A stretch of DNA of 52,489 nt. Source: Fidelibacterota bacterium. GTDB lineage: Bacteria > Fidelibacterota > UBA8477 > JABMPR01. Positions 1 to 8,929 of this stretch are shown here, piece by piece. The notes under the pieces were generated by a model. It was not told where the DNA came from, searched no databases, and worked only from the letters and a program-made list of their open reading frames with translations. Both the position numbers and the translations under genes were made by a program. The stretch is from positions 1-52,489 of the forward strand of contig JADHVL010000002.1 of NCBI GenBank assembly GCA_016784025.1. Direction: 5' to 3'. The stretch's first letter is position 1; each line of letters opens with the position of its first letter.

Positions 1-465
1 CACACTATAAGTACATAATATACAGTATGATAAACAAGTGTAACAATTTGTATGCAAATTCAATGGGGTTGTGCAAAATCGCGATAAGCCAACCAGGTGA
101 ATTATCTATATCAAGCAATTATGTAATCAAAATATTACGATATTGGATGGATTTAAAACATGCATAATGCCTATTAATTATGGACTAAAACCAATATTAG
201 GGTGTAATAATGATAAATATCTTCAAATATCTAATTCACCTATTGCTAACCCCTAGCGGGAGGTACAAAAGGGTGTTTAACCTGACCAGAAGTCTCCACA
301 ACAAGCACTCTCACCTATAGTACAAACTCATATAGTCATAACACTGCGACATTTTTGGGGATACATCGGGGATTCCGCTAACATCACTATCCACTAACAA
401 ACTGATTCATGCAGCTTCCACTAAACAGTCATTCGACGCTTAATAATAGGGGAATGTTGGAATAA
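1..465. other. Noncoding left edge, no gene seen
   Basis: AT-rich stretch downstream of the minus-strand deoxynucleoside kinase gene. I found no reading frame with a recognisable protein, no clear hairpin terminator and no tRNA-like fold. It may hold the 3' end of that transcript and an upstream region for a gene outside the window. Confidence 0.5.
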
Positions 466-1113
466 TTACAGAAGCAGCTTTTCTATTTCAGGGGCAGACC
501 AACGGCGTGTACCATCTACGAGTATCACATCAGGATGATCCATGAGCCATTCATCATGTAAATCTTCAAGGTTTTTCAGGTAGTCCAGTGGCATTTTCTG
601 TTCTTCATTGCGACCTCGTTTTTTTATGCGCTCAAGACAGAGTTCAGCCGGTGTCCGTAGATAGATAATTTTTTGAGGTTTTTCACAATAGTTAGAGGAT
701 AAAAACTCCCAGAGTTGCTGATAGACCTGCCATTCAGAATCGTTCATCGCACCACCAGCATACAGGTTTTTTGCAAACACGTTTCTGTCCGTATAAATCG
801 ACCTTTCAAGTACTACATGATCCCCTTGCACCTTCTCCAGAATTTCCGACCAGTTTTTTGCCCGTGTTGTAAAGGCCATGATCTGAAAGGTAAAGGACCA
901 GCGGGGCATATCTGAATAAAACATCTCAAATAGGTTGCCAGCAAAACCATCACGCCAGGTATCCACAGGCTCTTCAAGAAATTCAAAATCACGGGAATTC
1001 TTGAGAATATTACCCAGACTAGTTTTCCCGGAACCAATGTTTCCTTCAAGGAGAAACATGGAGCGGTTATTTGTAGAAGAAGTGGAGGTCTTGTTCATTT
1101 TGACATCACCCAT
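466..1113 (-). CDS. Deoxynucleoside kinase (dNK/dGK family)
   Basis: Predicted cytosolic salvage enzyme that phosphorylates a deoxynucleoside at the 5' position using ATP. The P-loop GNIGSGKT lies at residues 24-31. It is followed by an EEPVDTW substrate-binding motif, an ERSIYTDR motif (the family's DRS/ERS catalytic region) and a basic lid segment KKRGRNEEQ. The length of 215 residues fits bacterial dAK/dGK enzymes. The start is uncertain: the first ATG (1113) has no ribosome binding site, Met6 (1098) has a GGTGAT sequence about 8 nt upstream, and Met19 (1059) directly precedes the kinase fold. The preferred base (dA, dG or dC) cannot be told from sequence. Other nucleotide salvage genes in the window are distant (dCMP deaminase at 41.7 kb, uridine kinase at 45.5 kb), so this gene probably forms its own unit. 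Confidence 0.9.
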   Translation of the reverse strand: MGDVKMNKTSTSSTNNRSMFLLEGNIGSGKTSLGNILKNSRDFEFLEEPVDTWRDGFAGNLFEMFYSDMPRWSFTFQIMAFTTRAKNWSEILEKVQGDHVVLERSIYTDRNVFAKNLYAGGAMNDSEWQVYQQLWEFLSSNYCEKPQKIIYLRTPAELCLERIKKRGRNEEQKMPLDYLKNLEDLHDEWLMDHPDVILVDGTRRWSAPEIEKLLL

Positions 1114-1200
1114 TTTTTGCTGATACAGTATTGAATTCTAATTTTTCAAAGTCATTTAATCTAAGCCGGAATGCGTGAGTTGAAATGGTGGGATAAAATT

Positions 1201-1350
1201 TGTGTCATGCTTCAAGGTCCCTCGGTGTGACAAACTGGGAATACTTGTTTTGTCTTCCTGAGGGAAGTCCGGAGGACGGACTCGAAGGATATCGATCCAC
1301 GAATAATTCACACTTCGAGTTCCCTCAGTGGGACAGACTGAGGAAACCTA
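1201..1350. repeat. Dispersed intergenic palindromic repeat, family 1, copy A
   Basis: This stretch contains two arms of the type 'CTTCGAGttCCCTCAGTG...GACTGAGG' and 'CTTCaagGTCCCTCGGTGTGACA'. Related arms recur at 24733-24822, 34650-34699 and 39088-39175, always between genes. It lies between the kinase start and the terminator of the large T9SS gene. A 76-codon open frame crosses it on the plus strand, but the frame is made of the repeat and I do not regard it as a gene. Confidence 0.55.
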
Positions 1351-1383
1351 TTATGGCTTTCGGGGGGCAATCAAATCTAGTTG

Positions 1384-1420
1384 AAAAAGAAAAGGGCAGC
1401 CTGCGCAATGCAGACTGCCC
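1384..1420 (-). terminator. Rho-independent terminator of the large T9SS gene
   Basis: On the minus strand a strong hairpin (GGGCAG, one unpaired base, CTGC, a five-base loop, and their complements; 1394-1420) is followed by a T-rich run (complement of 1384-1393). It sits 28 bases beyond the stop codon of the 1448-7141 gene, so it probably ends that transcript. Confidence 0.85.
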
Positions 1421-1447
1421 TTTAAAGTAAACCAGTCTAAAGCTAGA

Positions 1448-4400
1448 CTATTTTAGATACGTCATCTTCTCAGCTTTTGAGAATTCTGGTGTCGTCAGAC
1501 GATAGATAAACATACCGCTACCAACTGGCGTACCATTTTTGTTCAAACCATTCCACTGGAGATGATAAAAACCAGGTGCCTGATCTTCATTCACCAGATC
1601 AATCACATGCTGACCAAGCATGTTATAGATAGAGAGCCTTACATAGGTATTCTCAGGTATATCATACTTGATATTGGTGATTGGGTTGAAGGGGTTTGGA
1701 TAGTTGTGATGTAGTGCGAATTCGGTTGGGAGACCGGCAAGATCTACACCAACATATACTTCTACATCATCGTACCAGTTATATACCACACTATTGGTAT
1801 CTGGAACCACATAAACGCGGTTTGGACCACCGTTGGGAAATTCTGATGTATCCCAGTTGCCATTGATCCTGAATTTGTATTCCAGAGTTTCACCAGGATA
1901 CAAACCTGTCACTGTGTAAGAATACACACTGTCAGCATCTGGATCTTCCATAACCATGGGTGTGCCACCCCAACCATTAAAGGAACCAGCAACGTCAACA
2001 AAATCGGTTCCCATAACGAAGGTTTCCATGAGTGTCTGCACATTCATGTTCACATCAAAGGTGACTTCCACAGGATCGATATTGTAGCGTTCAGTTACCA
2101 TGTCAACATAAAGAACGGTACTAACATCCTCTGAGCATCGAATCTGGATACAGTCGACTCCAACAGTGCCACTGGCGGAGTTAATTTCACCATTTCCATT
2201 AACCCATCCTGTTGCTGGATCATTGGCCAGATCGAAGGATATTACCTGCCAGTCATCTGCGGCATCGGTGATGTCGCGCCATGGACCTGCTTCATATCCA
2301 CCATCATCCTGTACAACAATACGGGCCTGCATGGAAGCAGTACCACCGTAGAGATAGAAGAACATCTTGGAATCAGCATCAATTCTGTCGACTCGGTTAA
2401 TATTCCACAGTCTCACAAACCAACCACCACTTGACCCAGGATCATCCTGAAGCACCATCTCTCCAGAGTGGGTTCCAGCAAATGCCATAGTGTCAGTGGA
2501 GGCGAATGTTGAACTCGTCAGAACTCCATATGTGGAGCCTGAATAGGTTGGATCTGCCCAGTTACCAATACCACCAACGAAATCATTTATGATTCGGTCA
2601 ATGGGCAATGATCCAGGAATATCCAATGTCACATCGATCATTGAACCAGGCATAATGACATTGCCGCTCAGATCGTGGATACCATCCACTGTCACTGTAT
2701 AAGGTGAATTTGGCATGATAGCCGGAACAGTGAGTAGATAGACAGCATCAGTCAACATGGTAACAGCTGTTGGGTTTTCTGCCCCAAGATCACCAGCAAC
2801 ACTAAAGTTGGTGAGTACCATGGCATCAGCGTTTGCAACAGCTTCGCTGAACCGAAGTTGTATTTCTGTTTCAGAGACAGCCACAACACCTGCAAGTTCT
2901 GGACCAGCCAGATCTGTATGCGGGTGTGCACCAAGGAAGCGGAATGTATTTTGAGGAAAGACAACCCACTCTGATGATGCTTCATCAGTACCAGCGGACA
3001 TCATCCAATCAGGATTACCCATTGTAAGGTTAGCTTTCCTTAAAAGGGTGTGCTCTCCCAATGCATCTTCAACGCCTGCCGCAGCATAATCAGCCCCTGT
3101 GGCATTGTTGAAATCTCCAAGGGCATCGATAAGTATGGTATCCAGACCTACTATTTTGAATAAGCCTCGAGCATCATTGCCATTGTAGCTTGTTGGACCA
3201 GGATAGGATGATAACCAATCAGCATGGACTTGGAGCAGCGAATCTGCACTGGCATCAGCTATGACATAAGTCGACATTGCACCGATGGTCATTGACAAAG
3301 TATCTGGAAAAGTGTAAAAATATTCCCACTCTGTTGCTTCATTGCTGGTTCCACCAATTGTGTATCCAGCCAAGTCGATTGCAGCATCTGTAGGATTATA
3401 AATTTCCAATGCCTTATTGTTTGAACTGCCTTCTATATACTCTGAGAAGAACAGGTCAGTGACAAATTCATAGGTGTACATGAATGATGCTGTATCAGCC
3501 AAAAGCACATTGCCGCTCATGTCAGCGACATTGTTGACGATCACTGTATACGTGGAATCGAACATCATACCCGTACCCAATGTCAGGGTAACTATATCTT
3601 CCAGCACAACGGCTGCTGTAGGTGCACCAATCCCATGATCCACGCTGTAATTGGCAACATTAGCGCCAGTTACAGGATCAATATCTTCATTGAAAACAAG
3701 TTCAACGATGGTACTTGATAGGGCAGCTCCGGCTAGCAGATCTGGTGGATCAAAATCGCTGGCTCCAGAGTTATCATCAAATACAAGATTGTCGATCCAG
3801 ATATAGTTCTGACCGGCAACATTATCTCCTGCGATAGTAACCGTACCCGCTGCATTGATTGCTGTCCCAGCGATGGTCAAGGTAGTAAATGCTGAAGGAC
3901 TATTAGCAAGCACATACACTGTATCAATGGATAGTCCCTCTACTGACAGATTGAGAGGCCAGGTTGTAGCATCATCCCAGCCTTCAGTCTTGACATCGAT
4001 AGATAGGACATAGTCGGTTCCAACGGTTGCAGAAAGTGGTCTCGTTAATGAAGCAGCATAACCAGCGTCTCCAAATTTTAGAGCGCCTGTACCATCCACA
4101 CCACCAGTTGCCTCAAATACCATTGTTGACCAACTACTTAGAGTCCAGTTGGCAATATCTGTGTCATCCTCAAATGTCAGATCCAGGTCCAGACTCGGTG
4201 GAGGAGTATAGTCATCATCGAACATGAGGTTGTCAATCCAGATATAGTTCTGACCAGCAACATTATCTCCTGCGATAGTAACCGTTCCAGCAGCGTTTAT
4301 TGCTGTTCCCATGATCACCAGTGTGGTATAATCTGCAAGTGCATTTGCGCTCACATACACTGTATCAATGGATAGTCCCTCAACTGACAGATTGAGAGGC

Positions 4401-7141
4401 CACGTTGTAGCATCATCCCAGCCTTCAGTCTTGACATCGATAGATAAGAGATAGTCGGTTCCAACGGTTGCAGAAAGTGGTCTCGATAAGGAAGCAGCAT
4501 AACCAGCGTCTCCAAATTTTAGAGCGCCTGTACCATCCACACCACCTGTTGCCTCAAATACCATTGTTGACCAACTACTCAGAGTCCAATTGGCAATATC
4601 TGTGTCATCCTCAAAAGTCAGGTTGAGGTCATTTTCAATGATAACCTCGTCAATATCATCTATATCTCTCGGATTGACTGTAAATGCGCCATAATAATAA
4701 TTGACCACACCTACAACATCATAGGTTAATCCCAGAGTTGCTGAATTCTCTGCATCTGAAAATACCTGATCATCAATCAGGGCGTCTCCACTGCCATCAT
4801 CCAGCTTGAAGGCCCAGCGATCAGTACCTGCACTGGTTGAAACTGCAGTACATTCACCTGAAACTGTGACCAACATGCCTTCATGTCCTTCTGACAAAGT
4901 ATTTGTTATCAGAACAATTGGTGTTGGAAGGGCTAATCCTGAGGCATTAACTGTGACATCGAAAATGCTGGAAATCTGCGTCAAACCATTATACTCAGTG
5001 ACAGTACCTTGTACCGTTACGCTGTCTCCAAGTGCGTATCCACTTACGTCACCACTCACATAAACATATACACCAGAGTAGTCTTCTGTGCCATTCTGCA
5101 TGTAAAAGGAATAGCTCGTCATGGCAGTGATTATTCCACTGGTTTCAACAAGTTCTCCTTCATGCTGAGAGGTGTCTCCACCTGCATCAGGTGTTTGAAT
5201 TTCAAGAATGGTATAAGGTGTGAAAGAAGGTGGTGGAGCTACATTTGTAGCACCAGGAGTTCGAGTAGCCTTAATTTCCCAATCGCTATTGGCATAGTTT
5301 GAACCACCTTGTCCATCAGTTACTCTGGAAGATGAACCAGCAGATCCATTTAAGACCAGTCCACCAGGTAAATTAAATTCAGCCTCTAGACCAGTATCTG
5401 GATAATCACCACTTGCATAAATGACTGCATCCTGTTGGGTAGCTCCTGCAACGGCAACCAGTGAGGTGCTGTAAACTCCACTATTTGCAAAATCAGAAGC
5501 AGCGGCTCCCTTGACCAGTGCAAATCCATCAGTTCCATTCTGGAAGCTGCCCCAGGCAGCATTCTGATCTGGAGTGTATTCTCCAATACTAGTCACACCA
5601 GTTTCAGCGAGGACATAAAATCCGTTGGCTGGAATGGATCCTGTAAGATCCGTGGCCTGATAGATTGCATCGCCATTACCATTTACGAAGACTAAAACAT
5701 ACGAATCGGCAGCTAGATCAATAGCAACATCTGTAGTATTATAGAGCTCGATATATTCTGCTGATGAGGTGTTGGTATCAAATTCATTGACCAATACATC
5801 ACCCTCAAGGGCTGGAGTCTCAATTGCGATTGTGGCTTGTCCAGGAGATGTAAATGAATTGGCTCCGTCTGGTGAAGACCAAATATGCCAGTATTCACTT
5901 CCATTGTCTATGGTGTACAGATTTCCTGCTGCGTCAAAAGCCAGGTCTTGCGTCCGTGATTGGCCTGTTTCAAACGTTTCAATCAAGGCACCTGTCGTGG
6001 CGTTGTGGATATAGACTGTTCCAGAATAATAGGAACCCCATGCAATGCGATTACTGGCTTCATCCAAAGCGATACCATTTGCACCAGCGTATGTCATGGG
6101 AACAGTCCAAAGAGTATCAGCTAAAGTCAGGGTTGTTCCAGTGTATGGAGGATATTTTAAGAGCGGGTAAGCTTGGTCTGGATCTGCTCTTTTCTGACAA
6201 AAATAGATGTTTCCAGCCTGGTCTGTTTCGACGTCTAGCTGGTAGTATCCATTGTTAGGTCTTTCAATGGCAACCTCTCCGTAATTGCCAGCAACCATGG
6301 TATCCTCTAGTCCGATGGCGTATTCAAGGATTCCCTGACCAGTAGCATAGTGGGCGTCAGCTGTGTAGATAACGCGATCTGCACCTGATCCATGCACCCA
6401 ATTGGCACTGATATACTGATCAGCGACTTTATTGTCTGCGTCAAGAACCCTAAATGCTGATGCAGGGCTTATATCTGCATCGAAGACATAAAGCTCATCT
6501 GCACCATAGTCAGTCACATACACACGACCATCATCACCAATCGAAGTTTTATTGGGAGAATTTGAGGAATGACCCCAACTGATTCCACCATCGGAAAAGG
6601 TCAGACTGTCCTGTGCAGCACTGAACAGATAAATTCCATCACCGTTGTATACACCACCAGTATTTGAGCTGGTTCCAGCATAGCCGTTTGAGATATATAC
6701 TGTACCAAAGTGTGGACTCTCAGAATCTTTATTAATGGAGACGCCCTTGGGTGAGTACATGACGGTCAAGAGGTCATCACTTATTTTTGTCCATGCAGTA
6801 TTCCCGTCATCTGCTGCAGTAACCTCAAAAGTATAATCCCCATCAGGAAGGGTCGCCCCGCCGGCATCAGTACCATCCCAGGTTACAGAGTTGCTTCCTT
6901 TTGTCGCTGTTGCCAGCGTAATGGTGCGCACAAGAGAGGCACCACTATAAATTTTTACATCTACACCGCTGTCAGAATCCTCATTCAATAAAAATGAGAT
7001 TTCAACAGTACTGTTTGTTGTGCCTGTCGTGATCACTTCGGCGCTTACTTCCAGATTCGTAGCATAAATATTTGCATACGATGTGGTAGCAAGACCAAGG
7101 ATGAGCGTCAGAGCAGCAATAAGAATATTACTTCTTTTCAT
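1448..7141 (-). CDS. Giant secreted mosaic protein with T9SS type A sorting domain
   Basis: A 1897-residue exported protein. Approximate order: signal peptide (1-23); FlgD-like Ig fold (30-120); NHL/YVTN-like beta-propeller with repeated 'GNIYFCQ'-type strands (125-440); lamin-tail-like domain, VNEFDTNTSSAEYIELYN (450-590); OB-fold-like domain similar to DUF5689/YhcR (645-810); two near-identical carbohydrate-binding-like jelly-roll modules (838-975 and 985-1122); SbsA-type Ig (Big_5); a second lamin-tail domain; another Big_5; a further jelly-roll-like region; a glycogen-binding-like E-set module with VAGSFNGWGG (1660-1760); and the T9SS C-terminal domain with NYPNPFNP (1815-1897). The likely role is cell-surface adhesion or binding of a polymer or nucleic acid. 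No catalytic residues stand out. A good AAGGGAAGGG ribosome binding site precedes the ATG. No T9SS machinery genes lie in the window. Confidence 0.9.
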   Translation of the reverse strand: MKRSNILIAALTLILGLATTSYANIYATNLEVSAEVITTGTTNSTVEISFLLNEDSDSGVDVKIYSGASLVRTITLATATKGSNSVTWDGTDAGGATLPDGDYTFEVTAADDGNTAWTKISDDLLTVMYSPKGVSINKDSESPHFGTVYISNGYAGTSSNTGGVYNGDGIYLFSAAQDSLTFSDGGISWGHSSNSPNKTSIGDDGRVYVTDYGADELYVFDADISPASAFRVLDADNKVADQYISANWVHGSGADRVIYTADAHYATGQGILEYAIGLEDTMVAGNYGEVAIERPNNGYYQLDVETDQAGNIYFCQKRADPDQAYPLLKYPPYTGTTLTLADTLWTVPMTYAGANGIALDEASNRIAWGSYYSGTVYIHNATTGALIETFETGQSRTQDLAFDAAGNLYTIDNGSEYWHIWSSPDGANSFTSPGQATIAIETPALEGDVLVNEFDTNTSSAEYIELYNTTDVAIDLAADSYVLVFVNGNGDAIYQATDLTGSIPANGFYVLAETGVTSIGEYTPDQNAAWGSFQNGTDGFALVKGAAASDFANSGVYSTSLVAVAGATQQDAVIYASGDYPDTGLEAEFNLPGGLVLNGSAGSSSRVTDGQGGSNYANSDWEIKATRTPGATNVAPPPSFTPYTILEIQTPDAGGDTSQHEGELVETSGIITAMTSYSFYMQNGTEDYSGVYVYVSGDVSGYALGDSVTVQGTVTEYNGLTQISSIFDVTVNASGLALPTPIVLITNTLSEGHEGMLVTVSGECTAVSTSAGTDRWAFKLDDGSGDALIDDQVFSDAENSATLGLTYDVVGVVNYYYGAFTVNPRDIDDIDEVIIENDLNLTFEDDTDIANWTLSSWSTMVFEATGGVDGTGALKFGDAGYAASLSRPLSATVGTDYLLSIDVKTEGWDDATTWPLNLSVEGLSIDTVYVSANALADYTTLVIMGTAINAAGTVTIAGDNVAGQNYIWIDNLMFDDDYTPPPSLDLDLTFEDDTDIANWTLSSWSTMVFEATGGVDGTGALKFGDAGYAASLTRPLSATVGTDYVLSIDVKTEGWDDATTWPLNLSVEGLSIDTVYVLANSPSAFTTLTIAGTAINAAGTVTIAGDNVAGQNYIWIDNLVFDDNSGASDFDPPDLLAGAALSSTIVELVFNEDIDPVTGANVANYSVDHGIGAPTAAVVLEDIVTLTLGTGMMFDSTYTVIVNNVADMSGNVLLADTASFMYTYEFVTDLFFSEYIEGSSNNKALEIYNPTDAAIDLAGYTIGGTSNEATEWEYFYTFPDTLSMTIGAMSTYVIADASADSLLQVHADWLSSYPGPTSYNGNDARGLFKIVGLDTILIDALGDFNNATGADYAAAGVEDALGEHTLLRKANLTMGNPDWMMSAGTDEASSEWVVFPQNTFRFLGAHPHTDLAGPELAGVVAVSETEIQLRFSEAVANADAMVLTNFSVAGDLGAENPTAVTMLTDAVYLLTVPAIMPNSPYTVTVDGIHDLSGNVIMPGSMIDVTLDIPGSLPIDRIINDFVGGIGNWADPTYSGSTYGVLTSSTFASTDTMAFAGTHSGEMVLQDDPGSSGGWFVRLWNINRVDRIDADSKMFFYLYGGTASMQARIVVQDDGGYEAGPWRDITDAADDWQVISFDLANDPATGWVNGNGEINSASGTVGVDCIQIRCSEDVSTVLYVDMVTERYNIDPVEVTFDVNMNVQTLMETFVMGTDFVDVAGSFNGWGGTPMVMEDPDADSVYSYTVTGLYPGETLEYKFRINGNWDTSEFPNGGPNRVYVVPDTNSVVYNWYDDVEVYVGVDLAGLPTEFALHHNYPNPFNPITNIKYDIPENTYVRLSIYNMLGQHVIDLVNEDQAPGFYHLQWNGLNKNGTPVGSGMFIYRLTTPEFSKAEKMTYLK
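3774..4190 (-). repeat. Internal duplication, second copy (441-bp period)
   Basis: This matches 4215-4631 almost base for base at a constant offset of 441 bp, which is exactly 147 codons, so the reading frame is kept. Differences cluster around 3870-3915. It encodes one jelly-roll-like module of the T9SS protein. Confidence 0.9.
4215..4631 (-). repeat. Internal duplication, first copy (441-bp period)
   Basis: Partner of 3774-4190 in the same gene. Both begin with the residues LTFEDDTDIANWTLSS and end with YIWIDNL. The high DNA identity, including synonymous sites, suggests a recent tandem duplication or gene conversion. Confidence 0.9.
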
Positions 7142-7544
7142 TCCGGTTTCCCTTCCCTTTCAGACTTTGTTGGTTAGCGGGTTAGTTTATAGTATTTACT
7201 TACCCGCCACAAAAGTTTTCGATTCACAAATAAACCAAAGCGTTTGGTTTGTATTATGGTGAGAATTAACTCACCCAGGCAATTACTGATTCTTACATCG
7301 ATTAATGTCCATTGTAAGTAATTATTTATATTGGAGTTTAATTGTGACTATTTTAGACTCATAAATAATGCAATAATGTTGGGTTTTACAAAAAAAAATA
7401 TGCTGATAAATCAGGCTTGAAAGAATCAGTCAAAAATCTGTAACTCGTCCCGTAACTCATCACAGGGCAACGCTTTTTGATTACCCCCTTTTCTTAGGAG
7501 GTTGAAATTTAAATAGCGCTGAGGAGTGGGTTATTCAGGCAAAA
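7142..7544. other. AT-rich intergenic region, no gene seen
   Basis: About 400 bases between two minus-strand genes. The part next to 7142 carries the GGGAAGGGAA ribosome binding site of the T9SS gene, and its promoter is presumably further into the region. The rest is very AT-rich. I see no convincing small frame, RNA fold or terminator with a T-run. Confidence 0.5.
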
Positions 7545-8747
7545 TTATCTGGTTTGGGAAGGCTTAATGATCACTTCATCTTTCAGCTCACCATCCACTG
7601 TGTAGGAGGACAACTTGAGTTTTGAGGGGTGGACATCGATGACATGATAGAACTGCTTGTTGGCGTCAGTTATGGCGAACACACCCTCAATCGCTGGCTC
7701 AAGATTGTATTGTTTCGACCCAGATACAGAGTTGATATAGATAGTCCCCTTCTCTCTATGCTTCACAGCCACCCCAGCTTTCAAAGGATATGTGCGGCCG
7801 AAGGTGTGATCATGACCCTGTAAAACCAGATCCACTTCATGTTTATCAATTACCGATAAAAATGCGGCTCTTCTTCTGGCTCCATCTCTGCCCTGTCCCG
7901 TAGAATAAAGAGGTTGGTGCATGCTTAATATGACCCAAGTACTCTCTTCTCGACTTAAGATCTCATCCAGCCAGATGGCCTGTTCCTTCAGTTGCTCACT
8001 ACCATTCAAAACAACAAAAAGTAGCCCCTGATAATGAAAGTAGTAATTTGTCTCAGCCAGGGTTGACAGGCCATTTTCCGGCAGAGTAAAATGGGGGCGC
8101 CAATAAGGAGAGTGCTGATCCAACCATTTTCCATCGATGTAATAGGCGTGGTTCCCCATAACAGGGACAAGCGGTATTTGACCAAAAATCCATGATCCAG
8201 CATGGAACAGATATTCCCATTGCTGATCAATACCTGGCACTGATACCAAATCTCCAGCCATGGTGATGAATGCGGCGTCAGGTGCTTCTCCATAGCCAGC
8301 TCTGATGGCTCTTGACACATGACTGAGCAATCCATTCTGAGGATCTCCAAAATAGAGGAAGCGAAAGGGGGCATCATTGCGCCTGGCCGTTTCGAAAACA
8401 AACCACTCGCTCCATTCCTCTTGGGAACCCACACGATAGGCATATGAAGTTCCTGGTTCCAGGTTATCCATTATTGAGGAATAGGCAAACACTTCGCTAC
8501 CATCACTGAGGACAACGGATTCTGGATCAACGTTAAAGCTGTGTCGATCTTTATAAAATTTGGCCAGTGGCGTATTGAGCGCAAGCTCTACCCGAGGTGC
8601 ATCCAACTCTATCACAGTTCGCCAGGAAACATTCATCTCGTGTTGAGGATCCTCCGAGATACACAAGGCAATGCGCCAATCCTCAGGACCAGCAATGAGA
8701 ATTGATGAAAACAGCAGGATGATAATTATGTTGATGGTTCTGAACAC
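7545..8747 (-). CDS. Secreted purple-acid-phosphatase-like metallophosphoesterase
   Basis: Predicted exported phosphoesterase that hydrolyses phosphate esters with a two-metal centre. Residues 1-19 form a signal peptide. A fibronectin-type N-terminal domain (about 22-125) resembles that of purple acid phosphatases. The calcineurin-like domain then shows the five metal-binding blocks in order: YFGDPQNG, MAGDL, VMGNHAYY, LSMHQPLY and LQGHDHTF. Its 400 residues match bacterial PAP-like proteins. It is transcribed away from the GH3 glucosidase gene across a gap of roughly 140-180 bases, so the two may share a control region. Both act outside the cytoplasm and could work together in polymer scavenging, but that is inference. 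Confidence 0.88.
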   Translation of the reverse strand: MFRTINIIIILLFSSILIAGPEDWRIALCISEDPQHEMNVSWRTVIELDAPRVELALNTPLAKFYKDRHSFNVDPESVVLSDGSEVFAYSSIMDNLEPGTSYAYRVGSQEEWSEWFVFETARRNDAPFRFLYFGDPQNGLLSHVSRAIRAGYGEAPDAAFITMAGDLVSVPGIDQQWEYLFHAGSWIFGQIPLVPVMGNHAYYIDGKWLDQHSPYWRPHFTLPENGLSTLAETNYYFHYQGLLFVVLNGSEQLKEQAIWLDEILSREESTWVILSMHQPLYSTGQGRDGARRRAAFLSVIDKHEVDLVLQGHDHTFGRTYPLKAGVAVKHREKGTIYINSVSGSKQYNLEPAIEGVFAITDANKQFYHVIDVHPSKLKLSSYTVDGELKDEVIIKPSQTR

Positions 8748-8929
8748 GTGTTCCTCTTCTCGTAAATAATAAACAGGTGAATCAACGATCTGGCAAGCTG
8801 CATCCCAATGTCCAAAAATTTCCAGGTAAATGAAGATTTAATCGTTCTGGTTTTTGAAGTATTTTATAAATAGAATCTTATCATATCAAGATGTTAAGAA
8901 CGATTCAATCGACAATTAGGATGGGGCAT

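Noticed and set aside
1200..1430. 76-codon plus-strand open frame
   Set aside because: It runs through the palindromic repeat and the terminator of the opposite gene and has no domain or ribosome binding site.
5854..6258. 134-codon plus-strand frame
   Set aside because: It is antisense inside the large T9SS gene, low in protein-like composition and without a start signal; a shadow frame.
8006..8443. 145-codon minus-strand frame within the phosphatase gene
   Set aside because: Shifted frame of the phosphatase coding region without its own start signals.
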